In this document: one piece after another, positions 45,281 through 53,685 of the stretch
How positions within the stretch are numbered: the stretch's first letter is position 1
Layout: every line of letters begins with the position of its first letter
NCBI GenBank assembly: GCA_025454405.1
Contig: JALOON010000002.1
Span: 92,505-156,504 of the forward strand
Length of the DNA: 64,000 bases
Direction: 5' to 3'
DNA from: Oscillatoriaceae cyanobacterium Prado104
Lineage (GTDB): Bacteria > Cyanobacteriota > Cyanobacteriia > Cyanobacteriales > Microcoleaceae
Position numbers and translations under genes: made by a program
Notes under the pieces: generated by a model
Databases searched by the model: none
What the model saw: the letters and a program-made list of their open reading frames with translations, nothing else
What the model was told of the DNA's origin: nothing

Positions 45281-45901
45281 TTAGTACCGTACCTCTAACA
45301 AGTACTCTGCTGTCAATACTAATTCTGGGAAAGTTCGAGAGATAATTCGATCGGTCCCTCGGTAAGCTGTCATTTGATAAACCCCATTTTCATCTAGCAG
45401 GTAAACAAAAACTGTCGGCTCTTTTGGGTTGCCCAAATAGTTTCTGCTACCCAAAGATAAATAATCCACTATCCAATATTCAGGAATTCCCAGCCGCTGA
45501 TATTCATCCAGCTTGTCGATATAATCATCTTCCCAATTTGTCGAGACAACTTCTACTACTAATTGCGGAGGTTCAGTTAGGGCTGAATAGTCGAAGGGCT
45601 TGGATTCCCAAAGGGTTTTATCTACTACAGTAACATCAGGATGGCGGCCTTGTTCTTTACCATTTGAGGTTAAAGTTCTCAGCATAATCCTGCCAGATAC
45701 CCAATAGTTAAGCTTTAAACGCTTTACCTCGTCTTTGAAACTATCTGAAAGAAATTCAGCGAGGGTTTCGTGCAGTCTGATTGGTAATATTTTCACAATC
45801 TCTCCATTAACAAGTTCGTAGCGGCCTTCTGCATCGGGAAGTTGCTTGACAAATTGCTCGAAACTGAGCATCTGCTTGGGTTGGGTAGGAGTTGCAGTCA
45901 T
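45281..45901 (-). CDS. Uma2 family (DUF820) putative endonuclease
   Basis: 206 residues. MLSFEQFVKQLPDAEGRYEL begins the fold. The nuclease motif region is GRHPDVTVVDKTLWE and PPQLVVEVVSTNWEDDYIDKLDEYQ (Asp, Glu-x-Val with the Lys in the following helix). GIPEYWIVDYLSLGS and RTFPELVLTAEYLLEVRY close it. It is diverged from the other three Uma2 copies in the window and belongs to a subgroup with a longer insert before EYWIVD. It is convergent with ndhB across the terminator. Confidence 0.88.
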   Translation of the reverse strand: MTATPTQPKQMLSFEQFVKQLPDAEGRYELVNGEIVKILPIRLHETLAEFLSDSFKDEVKRLKLNYWVSGRIMLRTLTSNGKEQGRHPDVTVVDKTLWESKPFDYSALTEPPQLVVEVVSTNWEDDYIDKLDEYQRLGIPEYWIVDYLSLGSRNYLGNPKEPTVFVYLLDENGVYQMTAYRGTDRIISRTFPELVLTAEYLLEVRY

Positions 45902-46064
45902 AGTTTGCTCTCATTTAGTTAGATGTTGAAGACTTTTATCCCATCATTTTAACCTTCTGCTATCTAGCATAACACTATTAAAGCCCGATCGATCGCCCTA
46001 ACGCTTGCTATACTTACGATCTGTAACTGCAAATTGACGCAGATCTAATTGGTAAGCGATCGCC

Positions 46065-46538
46065 ATGACTAAAGAACATCTATATCGCATCAATACTATT
46101 TGGACTGGTGCCAGTCAAGGTGCTACTTCATCCTACGAAGCTTATTCCCGCGAATATGCCATAAATATCGAAGGCAAACCTCAATTTGTAGGTTCGGCAG
46201 ATCCGACTTTTCGAGGAGAGCCTGCGCTGTACAATCCCGAAGATTTGCTGTTGATGGCGCTGTCAGCTTGCCATATGTTGAGCTATCTTGCTTTGTGCGC
46301 TAGGAATGGAATTCGGGTAATTGCTTACTCGGATGAAGCTGCGGGCAAGATGTCACAAAAGGATGGCAAGATTCGGTTTACAGAAGTAATTTTGCACTCG
46401 CTGGTATCGATCGCACCTGGTGGCGATTTGGAAACAGCTAAAAGTTTGCACGATCGGGCGCATCATGTTTGTTTTATTGCTAATTCAGTAAATTTCCCGG
46501 TTCGCAATCACCCAATAATTAATCTAGTTGATAGTTGA
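46065..46538 (+). CDS. OsmC family peroxidase-like protein
   Basis: 157 residues. OsmC/Ohr proteins reduce organic peroxides with a reactive Cys pair. The first Cys is in NPEDLLLMALSACHMLSYLA and the second in HDRAHHVCFIANSVNFPV, both in family positions. The N-terminal INTIWTGASQGATSSYEAYS and REYAINIEGKPQFVGSADP belong to the OsmC-like subgroup with a substrate loop. It probably works in the cytoplasm against lipid or organic hydroperoxides, which fits a cell that also makes lipoxygenase products, though no link is shown. Confidence 0.9.
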   Translation: MTKEHLYRINTIWTGASQGATSSYEAYSREYAINIEGKPQFVGSADPTFRGEPALYNPEDLLLMALSACHMLSYLALCARNGIRVIAYSDEAAGKMSQKDGKIRFTEVILHSLVSIAPGGDLETAKSLHDRAHHVCFIANSVNFPVRNHPIINLVDS

Positions 46539-46576
46539 AAGTTGACAGTTGACAGCGGAATTTTTTAAATTTAAGT

Positions 46577-46690
46577 TCTGGCACTATTTTCAACAACCTG
46601 TAGGGGCGGGTTCGCCAACAGTTTTGAAAGTTACAGACAGGCTAAATAAACCCGCCCCCACCCCACGATAAATTTCAATAGACATTGTAT
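46577..46690 (-). repeat. Family A element (diverged ends)
   Basis: Reversed relative to the copy at 2159: the complement reads ACAATGTCTATTGAAATTT, then GGGGTGGGGGCGGGTTTATT, then TTGGCGAACCCGCCCCTACA, then GTTGTTGAAAATAGTGCC. The order of blocks matches the full copy; the outermost bases have drifted. Confidence 0.7.
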
Positions 46691-46780
46691 AAGTCGATCG
46701 CCAGACAATCTCTCGAAAAATTTGCTATTATCTGACAGAGCATCCTGCGTTAAAAGTTAGTCGCAAGTGTTGGTGGCAAA

Positions 46781-47380
46781 ATGTTAGTCCAAACTCAGCA
46801 AAAATTTTATACTCCCGATGAGTACCGGCAGTTAGAAGAAACTGCCGAATTTAAAAATGAATACCGCGATGGAGAAATCGTACCAATGACTGGTGGTAGT
46901 ATTAATCACAGCCGGATTATCCGCAATTTGAGTAGGGCTTTAGGAAACTCGATCGAAGGGACGGTATTTGAGCTTTTTCACGGTGATTTGCGGTTGTGGA
47001 TTCCTCAGTACCGACGGGGAACTTACCCTGATGTGATGGCAATTGAAGGAGATCCAGTTTTTACTGAGGGACGCAATGATGAGATCCTCAATCCGATCCT
47101 GATTGTAGAAGTGCTTTCTAAATCTACTAAGGGTTTCGATCGAGAGGAGAAGTTTCGGCTGTATCGATCGATTCCCCAATTCCGGGAGTATGTATTAGTC
47201 AGCCAATACGAATTTTTAGTATCGCAGTATATTAAAAACGAATCGAATCAATGGTTGTTTCAGGAATATGAGGGAGAATCAGCAACAATTTCTTTTACTT
47301 CTGTGGGAGTGCAAATCTCTGCAAGCACAATCTACAATAAAGTAGTATTTGAAACAGAGGAAACGGAAACACAAGCATGA
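46781..47380 (+). CDS. Uma2 family (DUF820) putative endonuclease, tandem copy 1
   Basis: 199 residues. KFYTPDEYRQLEETAEFKNE starts the fold, with YRDGEIVPMTGGSINHSRII. The nuclease centre is YRRGTYPDVMAIEGDPVF and NPILIVEVLSKSTKGFDREEKFRLYRSI (Asp, Glu-x-Leu, Lys). EYVLVSQYEFLVSQYIKNES is the family closing strand. It is nearly the same length as, and very similar to, the next gene, 90 bases away: a recent tandem duplication. The targets are unknown. Confidence 0.9.
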   Translation: MLVQTQQKFYTPDEYRQLEETAEFKNEYRDGEIVPMTGGSINHSRIIRNLSRALGNSIEGTVFELFHGDLRLWIPQYRRGTYPDVMAIEGDPVFTEGRNDEILNPILIVEVLSKSTKGFDREEKFRLYRSIPQFREYVLVSQYEFLVSQYIKNESNQWLFQEYEGESATISFTSVGVQISASTIYNKVVFETEETETQA

Positions 47381-47470
47381 AATTGATGCTAGCTCTTTCG
47401 AGCGTACTCAATAAATTTATTGTACAAAATGTACTAAATTTCCAAGTCAGTAGCAAATATTGAGGGAAAA

Positions 47471-48070
47471 ATGCTAGTAAAAACCCCGCACAAATTTTAT
47501 ACTCCAGACGAGTACCGAGAGTTAGAAGAAACAGCAGAATTTAAAAATGAATATCGCGATGGAGAAATCCTACCAATGACGGGTGGCACAATCGATCGCA
47601 GCCAGATAATAGGTAATATTTATGCTTTCTTGAAATTTGCTTTGCGAGGAAAGAATGCCAGGCTATTTACGAGCGATTTGCGGCTGTGGATTCCTCGCTA
47701 CCGACGGGGAACTTACCCGGATGTGATGGTAGTTAAAGGAGAATTAGTTTGCACGGAGGGACGCAAGGATGAAATACTCAATCCTGTCCTGATTGTGGAA
47801 GTGCTGTCTAAGTCTACCAAGGATTTCGATCGAGAAGATAAGTTTCGGTTTTATCGATCGATTCCTGAATTTTGCGAGTATGTATTAGTCAGTCAATCCG
47901 AGTTTTTGGTGCAACAATACATTAAAAACGAATCGAATCAATGGTTGTTTCAGGAATTCGAGGGAGAATCGGCAACAATTGATTTCACTTCGGTAGGGGT
48001 ACAAATGTCATTCAGCGATATTTACGAACTGGTTGTATTTGAGACGGAGGAAAGCGAAGTACAGGAATGA
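47471..48070 (+). CDS. Uma2 family (DUF820) putative endonuclease, tandem copy 2
   Basis: 199 residues, paralogue of the gene at 46781. Motifs are YRRGTYPDVMVVKGELVC and NPVLIVEVLSKSTKDFDREDKFRFYRSI. The two differ mostly in a surface stretch after TIDRSQIIGNIYAFLKFALR (compare SINHSRIIRNLSRALGNSIE), while both ends are nearly identical. This points to divergence of the part that could contact the substrate. Read in the same direction; possibly co-transcribed. Confidence 0.9.
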   Translation: MLVKTPHKFYTPDEYRELEETAEFKNEYRDGEILPMTGGTIDRSQIIGNIYAFLKFALRGKNARLFTSDLRLWIPRYRRGTYPDVMVVKGELVCTEGRKDEILNPVLIVEVLSKSTKDFDREDKFRFYRSIPEFCEYVLVSQSEFLVQQYIKNESNQWLFQEFEGESATIDFTSVGVQMSFSDIYELVVFETEESEVQE

Positions 48071-48204
48071 ATTAAGAAGGTTGAAAACAGGACTTTCATT
48101 TGCACTCTATATGTAGGGTGCGCAGTGCGCGCCTTACGGCTGTTGCAGCCAGCGGATTCGGTAAAAACCCAGTTTCTTTTTCGGATCGCGCAATATCCTT
48201 TTCA

Positions 48205-48290
48205 GCAAAATACCTATAATTTCTGTAGGGGCGGGTTCGCGATAAGATTTGGTAAAAACGATCGAACTCATAAACCCGCCCCAGCCGTAT
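48205..48290 (-). repeat. Family A element core (partial copy)
   Basis: CTGTAGGGGCGGGTTCGCG and CTCATAAACCCGCCCCAGCC are the arms, reversed relative to the copy at 2159. The outer ends are not recognisable. Before it, 48112-48145 holds a short GTAGGGTGCGCAGTGCGCG hairpin also seen in decayed form near 11340 and 53620. Confidence 0.55.
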
Positions 48291-48384
48291 CTGATAAGCC
48301 ATTACCTGAACTCGATATAAGCTACCCTATATAAGGCGCGATCGACCTCCGGCTAGCATCAACAATCAACCTCACTAAACTGTC

Positions 48385-50004
48385 ATGAATGCAATCTGGT
48401 TACTGTTAAAAGCCTCTTGGCTGAATGTTTCGATCGCCCTGCTGACTGGCTTAATTAGCGGCGCTTGCAGCGCGCAATTAATTGCTTTAATTAACCGCGC
48501 AGTTAGCGACAATTCCAATGAGAATTTAGTCTGGTATTTTGCAGGATTGGCAATTTTAGCTTTAGTTACAGGCTTTGTTTCCCAATTTTTGTTAATCTAC
48601 CTTTCTCAAGAAGCTGTTTACAAACTGCGCCTGAGTTTGAGTCGCGGCATTTTATCTTCTCCTTTGCGGCAGTTGGAAGCATTGGGCGCTGGCAGCTTGC
48701 TGGCCACTCTCACTGACGATGTGGGAATGCTTTCCAATACTATATTTGTCATTCCTTTTCTCTGCGTCGATATCGCGATTGTTGTCGGGTGTTTGGTTTA
48801 TTTAAGCACGCTTTCGGGGGCAGTTTTTGCAATTGTATTTGCTTTCTTGGCACTGACGATCGCCACCGTACAGCTACTGCTAGGTAAAATGAGAAAGTTC
48901 TTCGATTTAGCTAGGGAAGAACAGGATAGATTGTTCAAACATTTTCGCAGCATTACTGATGGAATTAAGGAATTAAAATTGCATTCGGAACGCCGTCAAG
49001 AGTTTTTTACTGAAGAGTTGCAAGTCAGCGCCGATGCTTCCCGCGAGTACAACGTGACGGCTTTGAATACTGGTGCAGTGGCGATCGGAATCGGGCAGTT
49101 GTTGTTTTTTATGTTGATGGGTTTGCTGCTGTTTGTTTTGCCGAAATTCGTGCCAGTTTCCACACCTGTTTTGTCGGCTTACATTCTGACGAGCACTTAT
49201 TTAATGACTCCTTTCGGGAATATTTTGCAACGATTGCCTGCTATTTTTCGTGCCAATTCTTCGGTAGATAAAATCGAGAGAATGGGCTTGACTTTGGCCA
49301 GTCAAGCTGAAGTCGATACTGCGGTTAAATCGCATGAAAATGCTCGCTGGCAAAGCCTAGAATTAAATAGCATAATTCACAGTTATCCGGGAGAAAAAGA
49401 TGACAGTCATTTTGTTTTGGGCGAGCTGAATTTAAAGTTTCATCCGGGTCAATTGGTATTTGTTATTGGCGGTAACGGTAGCGGTAAGTCTACTTTAGCC
49501 AAATTAATTACTGGTTTGTACGTTCCCGAATCGGGAGAAATTTTGCTTGACGGACAGCCGATTACTGATGAAAATCGCGAATGGTACAGGCAGCATTTTT
49601 CGGTAATTTTCTCGGATTTCTATTTGTTCGATCGACTTTTAGGCATGACGAATCCCGATTTGGACAAGCAAGCAGCAGAATATCTGCGGGAGTTCCATTT
49701 AGACAATAAAGTTGAGGTAAAAGACGGCGTTTTGTCAACTACAGCTTTGTCTCAGGGACAGCGCAAGCGGTTGGCATTGCTAACAGCTTATTTGGAAGAC
49801 AGGCCGATTTATTTGTTTGATGAATGGGCTTCGGATCAAGACCCGTTTTTTCGGGATATTTTTTACAAACAGTTGTTACCGGAGTTGAAGCGGCGGGGTA
49901 AAACAGTGTTTGTTATCAGTCACGACGATCGCTATTTTGATGTGGCCGATCGCGCGATAAAATTGGATTACGGCAAGGTAGAATATGACCGACAAAATAG
50001 CTAA
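48385..50004 (+). CDS. Cyclic-peptide-exporter-type ABC transporter (fused permease-ATPase)
   Basis: 539 residues. Six hydrophobic helices in residues 10-290 are followed by the ATPase domain with Walker A GGNGSGKSTLAKLITGLY, Q-loop region FSVIFSDFYLFDRLLG, signature LSQGQRKRLALL, Walker B with the unusual PIYLFDEWASDQDPFFRDIF, and VFVISHDDRYF. The FDEWASDQDP segment is the mark of the PvdE/SyrD/cyclic-peptide-export family of siderophore and lipopeptide exporters. No peptide synthetase is nearby, so its cargo is open. It overlaps the downstream GNAT gene by 20 bases and is probably co-expressed with it. Confidence 0.9.
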   Translation: MNAIWLLLKASWLNVSIALLTGLISGACSAQLIALINRAVSDNSNENLVWYFAGLAILALVTGFVSQFLLIYLSQEAVYKLRLSLSRGILSSPLRQLEALGAGSLLATLTDDVGMLSNTIFVIPFLCVDIAIVVGCLVYLSTLSGAVFAIVFAFLALTIATVQLLLGKMRKFFDLAREEQDRLFKHFRSITDGIKELKLHSERRQEFFTEELQVSADASREYNVTALNTGAVAIGIGQLLFFMLMGLLLFVLPKFVPVSTPVLSAYILTSTYLMTPFGNILQRLPAIFRANSSVDKIERMGLTLASQAEVDTAVKSHENARWQSLELNSIIHSYPGEKDDSHFVLGELNLKFHPGQLVFVIGGNGSGKSTLAKLITGLYVPESGEILLDGQPITDENREWYRQHFSVIFSDFYLFDRLLGMTNPDLDKQAAEYLREFHLDNKVEVKDGVLSTTALSQGQRKRLALLTAYLEDRPIYLFDEWASDQDPFFRDIFYKQLLPELKRRGKTVFVISHDDRYFDVADRAIKLDYGKVEYDRQNS

Positions 50005-50413
50005 TTATCGGATTGTGGATGCGCTGAATGAAAGTCAAGTTTCCGACTTGATGGAACTGTATCAAAATGAGATTTGGTGCGACAAGCGGACGCGGGAAGA
50101 TGTGGTGAAAATGCTGGCAGCAACTGATATTATAATTGGATTGGTTGATGGGGAAGAGCGATTGATTGGCTTCGTGCGCGCCATCACCGATTTCACCTAC
50201 AGGGCCATGATTTTTGATGTGATTGTCAAGCCGACACACAGAAAAATAGGGCTGGGTGCGGTGTTGATGGATGCAGTTGTCAATCATCCGCAACTGCAAA
50301 ATGTCGAGAATCTTTCTCTCGGTTGTTTGCCGCACATGATTCCATTTTACAAGCGTTGGGGTTTTACAGATGACTTGGGAGAAATCAAGTTTATGCGGCG
50401 AACAAACTACTGA
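49985..50413 (+). CDS. GNAT family N-acetyltransferase
   Basis: 142 residues. The acetyl-CoA binding loop is RAMIFDVIVKPTHRKIGLGAVLM (motif A, with R-x-x-G-x-G/A in HRKIGLGAV), and motif B is in FYKRWGFTDD. The N-terminal part (ESQVSDLMELYQNEIW) is the usual first helix pair. The substrate is unknown. The 20-base overlap with the exporter gene suggests that the acetyltransferase may modify the exported compound or protect from it; that is inference from context only. Confidence 0.88.
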   Translation: MTDKIANYRIVDALNESQVSDLMELYQNEIWCDKRTREDVVKMLAATDIIIGLVDGEERLIGFVRAITDFTYRAMIFDVIVKPTHRKIGLGAVLMDAVVNHPQLQNVENLSLGCLPHMIPFYKRWGFTDDLGEIKFMRRTNY

Positions 50414-50434
50414 AATCAGTTTGTTACAACCTGA

Positions 50435-50560
50435 GATCGGACATCAATGTCAATAACCTGTAGGGGCGGGTTCACCAAGGACTTTAAAGGTAACAAACAG
50501 GTTATATAAACCCGCCCTCCCCCACGAAAAATCCCCTATTGAAATTGGTGCCTGATGTGA
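50435..50560 (-). repeat. Family A element (nearly full, variant ends)
   Basis: The complement begins TCACATCAGGCACCAATTTC and ends TATTGACATTGATGTCCGA, so the ends are TGACATC-like but differ from TGACATCTTGCACC. The core arms GTAGGGGCGGGTTCACC and TATATAAACCCGCCCTCC are intact. It abuts the stop codon of the next gene. Confidence 0.65.
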
Positions 50561-50561
50561 G

Positions 50562-50912
50562 TTACAACCCCAATTTTTCTCGAATTGCACCTTCTTTAAA
50601 ACCCACGGCAACAGCAGTTCCATCTTTAACAAAAAGAGGTCGCTTCAGCAACATCGCATCCTTAGCAAAAGCCTCAATCCACTCTTCGCTAGTCCAATTA
50701 TTCCTGGCATCGCCCAAAGCGCGGTAAGATTGACCGGAAGTATTGCGCATTGGTTGAAAACCCAAAGTAGCTACCCAATCTTGGATTGTTTCGCGAGTCG
50801 GCGGGTTTTCTTTGGTGTTAATAAACTCGCAATCAACGCCGTTATTTTTGAGCCACTGAAGGGCTTTTTTGCAAGTTCCGCAATTCGGAATTCCATAAAC
50901 TTCGATCGACAT
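50562..50912 (-). CDS. ArsC/Spx/MgsR-family thioredoxin-fold protein
   Basis: 116 residues from the ATG at 50912 (MSIEVYGIPNC). The family opening is YGIPNCGTCKKALQWLKNNG, a CxxC pair at residues 11 and 14. It continues with FINTKENPPTRETIQDWVAT, YRALGDARNNWTSEEWIEAF and LKRPLFVKDGTAVAVGFKEG. The CxxC and KRPL-V segments fit the Spx/MgsR/ArsC-like group; whether it reduces arsenate or is a redox regulator is open. No ars genes are adjacent. Confidence 0.88.
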   Translation of the reverse strand: MSIEVYGIPNCGTCKKALQWLKNNGVDCEFINTKENPPTRETIQDWVATLGFQPMRNTSGQSYRALGDARNNWTSEEWIEAFAKDAMLLKRPLFVKDGTAVAVGFKEGAIREKLGL

Positions 50913-51074
50913 ACTGATGACTCCTAACTGCTTTCGAGTCAAAGATTAACTCTCAACTGACAAGTGAGTGCTGACTGCTTGCAAGCCAACTGTTAACTGT
51001 TACTGTCAACTGTAAGGTGCGTCACTATTAAATTGTCAATTTTTTTGGGGATTATTGGTGGCGACGCACCCTAC

Positions 51075-51138
51075 AACAACTATCAACTATCAACTATCAA
51101 CTGTCAACTGTCAACTGTCAACTGTCAACTGTCAACTG
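51075..51138. repeat. CAACTGT heptamer array
   Basis: CAACTATCAACTATCAACTG and following CAACTGT units, about nine in all, end inside the last codons of the DUF4332 gene. Just before them, AAGGTGCGTC at 51014 and GACGCACCCT at 51063 form a separate inverted repeat. Confidence 0.8.
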
Positions 51139-51569
51139 ACTAATCTCGCTTCATTAATCCATTTTTGCACTCGATCGATCGAAGGAGTTAAGTCATTTCG
51201 CTGCATCGTTGCTACGTGCAACTTTAAAATTTGTTCGTGCAATCTTTCTACCTGCATTTCAGCTAAATTAGTTGCCGAAGCAACACCCGCGTGCAGCAAC
51301 AGCCCGCAATACTGGCAGCCGACACTGGGAATTCGAGCCAAACTTGCCATCGCTGCCCATCTGTTAACATATTGAATGTTCACATCTAATTGATGGGCGA
51401 GCAATGCTTTAGCCGCAGGTGTTTTAGTTAACCGAAATAGTTGGTTGGTGGTGGTAATGCCGCACTCTTCTAGTTGGGATTGGTTTTCACAGCTCAATCC
51501 GGGTAGTTGCGAGAGCGGCCAGTCGCGCATTTGTACCGAATTGCGCGCGGATCTGCGATCGGGTCTCAT
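51132..51569 (-). CDS. DUF4332 domain-containing protein
   Basis: 145 residues; a later ATG at 51530 (MRDWPLSQLPGL) would give 132. The sequence LPGLSCENQSQLEECGITTT is a helix-hairpin-helix-like unit, and SVGCQYCGLLLHAGVASATNLAEM is a second one, as in DUF4332. Such doubled HhH proteins are related to non-specific DNA-binding folds, but the function is not established. The ends run into heptamer repeats, and the last codons may come from the repeat. Confidence 0.82.
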   Translation of the reverse strand: MRPDRRSARNSVQMRDWPLSQLPGLSCENQSQLEECGITTTNQLFRLTKTPAAKALLAHQLDVNIQYVNRWAAMASLARIPSVGCQYCGLLLHAGVASATNLAEMQVERLHEQILKLHVATMQRNDLTPSIDRVQKWINEARLVS

Positions 51570-51639
51570 ATCTTTTTTGCGTAAATCTACTTATACTTTA
51601 AATTATCAAATTATCGACCGTCAAGGGATCTACCGAACC

Positions 51640-51855
51640 ATGTCGCAAAATCAAGGAAAATCCAACAAACGAATCTGGGTAATTGTTGCTGTTGCTGCAT
51701 TGCTATTAATTGGCGGTGGAGTTGCAATTTCGAGCTTTTTATCCTCGCGCACAAATAGCGTTCCCAGTCAACTAAAGCAAGATGATGATGACGACGACAA
51801 AGATGATAAAAAAGACACTGAAGAACGGGACAATGATAAAACAGATAAAGATTAG
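51640..51855 (+). CDS. Small single-pass membrane protein with acidic tail
   Basis: 71 residues from the ATG at 51640. NQGKSNKRIWVIVAVAALLL begins the basic-plus-hydrophobic anchor (membrane helix at about 13-33). A linker (SSFLSSRTNSVPSQLKQ) and an almost purely Asp/Lys/Glu tail (DDDDDDKDDKKDTEERDN) follow. Positive-inside reasoning puts the acidic tail outside the cytoplasm. No family recognised. An in-frame upstream extension overlaps the divergent DUF4332 gene and is not credible. Confidence 0.6.
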   Translation: MSQNQGKSNKRIWVIVAVAALLLIGGGVAISSFLSSRTNSVPSQLKQDDDDDDKDDKKDTEERDNDKTDKD

Positions 51856-51885
51856 GCTTTAAACAGTTGATAGTTGACAGTTGAC

Positions 51886-52065
51886 ATATCATGTCCGGTC
51901 GATTGACATCAGTGAGATCGGCTCGTAGTGTGGACTTTAGTCCGCTCTTTTTGCGGGCTGAAGTCCGCACTACAAACCGTTTTTGTTACGGTAGTTTGCT
52001 CTTTTTGCGGACTAAAGTCCGCACTACAAACCGTTTTTGTTACGATAATTGACAGGGCGTGATGT
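51886..52065 (+). repeat. Family B element with internal 54-bp duplication
   Basis: The left end ATATCATGTCCG (51886-51897) continues GTCGATTGACA; the right end AATTGACAGGGCGTGATGTC is a diverged partner. The core hairpin unit GCTCTTTTTGCGG..AAGTCCGCACTACAAACCG occurs twice with a 54-base period (starts 51944 and 51998). Confidence 0.7.
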
Positions 52066-52187
52066 CTGTTGTTAGTTGCCTGGGATTGCGAATAATCAAT
52101 CGCTAGATTCGCGATCTCCAACGATCGCACTTCTGACTGATGACTGCTATCAGTTTTCTGCCGTACCCTATAAATTATAACTTTCTA

Positions 52188-53585
52188 ATGCTGAAAATCA
52201 CAAAAGATTGCGATTTGTTAAAAAATGCTTTGCTCGATCGCAGGCAAAAACTAGCCGGCTTAGTAAATTTTCCGGCAATTCTGTGGTCTGGGCGCAGCAT
52301 TTCCCGCAATTATCCGGCGCTTACTTATCCATTTCGCGCCAGCAGTCACTTTCTTTATTTTGCTGGCTTGCAATTAGAAAATGCTGCCGTTCGCATCGCA
52401 GACGGCAAGTTAGAACTGTTTTTAGATGATGCTCCTCCCAGCAGCACTCTCTGGCACGGAGAAATGCCGAAACGATCGGAAATTGCCGATCGAATTGGGG
52501 CTGATGCTGCTTTCCCGATGGCAGAATTAAAGTCGCGGGAAAAGGGCGCAGCAACTGTAGCGGTGCAGGATTATTTGACTCAGTTGCAGCAAGCAGAAAT
52601 GCTCGATCGACCGATTTTTCCCGCTAAATCTCCCGAGGGCATCGATTTAGAATTAACCAAAGCAATTATCTCTCTCCGCCTCACCCACGACAGCGCAGCC
52701 TTAACAGAATTGCGCCAAGCTGCTGCGATTACTGTAGAAGCTCACAAAGCGGGAATGGCAGCAACTAAAACTGCTCCGCTTGAAGCCGGAGTCCGCGCTG
52801 CTATGGAAAGCGTTATCGCGGCACAAAACATGACTTGTTCCTACCCCAGCATCGTTACGGTGCATGGAGAAATCCTGCACAGCGAACATTACCACTATCC
52901 CCTACAAACCGGAGATTTGCTGTTAGCTGATGTTGGAGCGGAAACTGCAACGGGATGGGCGGCTGACGTGACGCGCACTTGGCCGGTTTCCGGCAAATTT
53001 TCGCCAAGCCAAAAAGCGATTTATGACGTGGTTTTGGCTGCCCGCGATGCCTGTATCGATCGCATCTGTCCGGGAGTCGAATACCGAGACATTCACTTAT
53101 TAGCAGCTAGAATTATTGCCGAAGGGTTGGTAGATTTGGGCATCTTGCGGGGCAATCCCGAAGATTTGGTAGAAATGGACGCTCACGCCCTATTTTTCGT
53201 CCACGGTATCGGGCATTTAATCGGTTTAGATGTTCACGATATGGAAGATTTCGGCGATTTGGCTGGCTATCAAGAAGGGAGAGTAAGAAGCAACCGTTTT
53301 GGTTTGGGATACTTGCGACTGAATCGAGTTTTGCAACCAGGAATGTTAGTCTCGATCGAACCCGGTTTTTATCAAGTTCCAGCTATTTTGAACGATCCAG
53401 AAATCCGCATCAAATATCGCGATGTTGTTAACTGGGAAAAATTAAATCAATTTGTAGATGTGCGCGGCATCCGCATAGAAGATGATATACTCGTGACAGG
53501 TGTAGGTAGCGAAATATTAACAGCAAAATTACCGACCGATGCTTTAGAAATAGAGGGTTTAGTTTCTGTCAACGCACAAGTATAG
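52188..53585 (+). CDS. pepP: Xaa-Pro aminopeptidase (aminopeptidase P)
   Basis: 465 residues from the ATG at 52188 (MLKITKDCDLL); an ATG at 52140 would add 16 residues. It removes an N-terminal residue that precedes proline. The N-terminal creatinase-like domain has SISRNYPALTYPFRASSHFLY. The pita-bread domain has the dimetal ligands: DVGAETATGWAADVTRTWPV (two Asp), HGIGHLIGLDVHD (His), VSIEPGFYQVP (Glu) and VRGIRIEDDILVT (Glu). The HALFFVHGIGH stretch is typical of cyanobacterial PepP. Its TA-rich tail ends near a repeat array. Confidence 0.93.
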   Translation: MLKITKDCDLLKNALLDRRQKLAGLVNFPAILWSGRSISRNYPALTYPFRASSHFLYFAGLQLENAAVRIADGKLELFLDDAPPSSTLWHGEMPKRSEIADRIGADAAFPMAELKSREKGAATVAVQDYLTQLQQAEMLDRPIFPAKSPEGIDLELTKAIISLRLTHDSAALTELRQAAAITVEAHKAGMAATKTAPLEAGVRAAMESVIAAQNMTCSYPSIVTVHGEILHSEHYHYPLQTGDLLLADVGAETATGWAADVTRTWPVSGKFSPSQKAIYDVVLAARDACIDRICPGVEYRDIHLLAARIIAEGLVDLGILRGNPEDLVEMDAHALFFVHGIGHLIGLDVHDMEDFGDLAGYQEGRVRSNRFGLGYLRLNRVLQPGMLVSIEPGFYQVPAILNDPEIRIKYRDVVNWEKLNQFVDVRGIRIEDDILVTGVGSEILTAKLPTDALEIEGLVSVNAQV

Positions 53586-53685
53586 GAATAACAGGACTTA
53601 GGTATGCACTCTACCCGTAGGGTGGCGGCGCGCATTGATGTCAATTTCACGTCAAATGCAGTGCCAAAATGCTGTTTGACCATTA

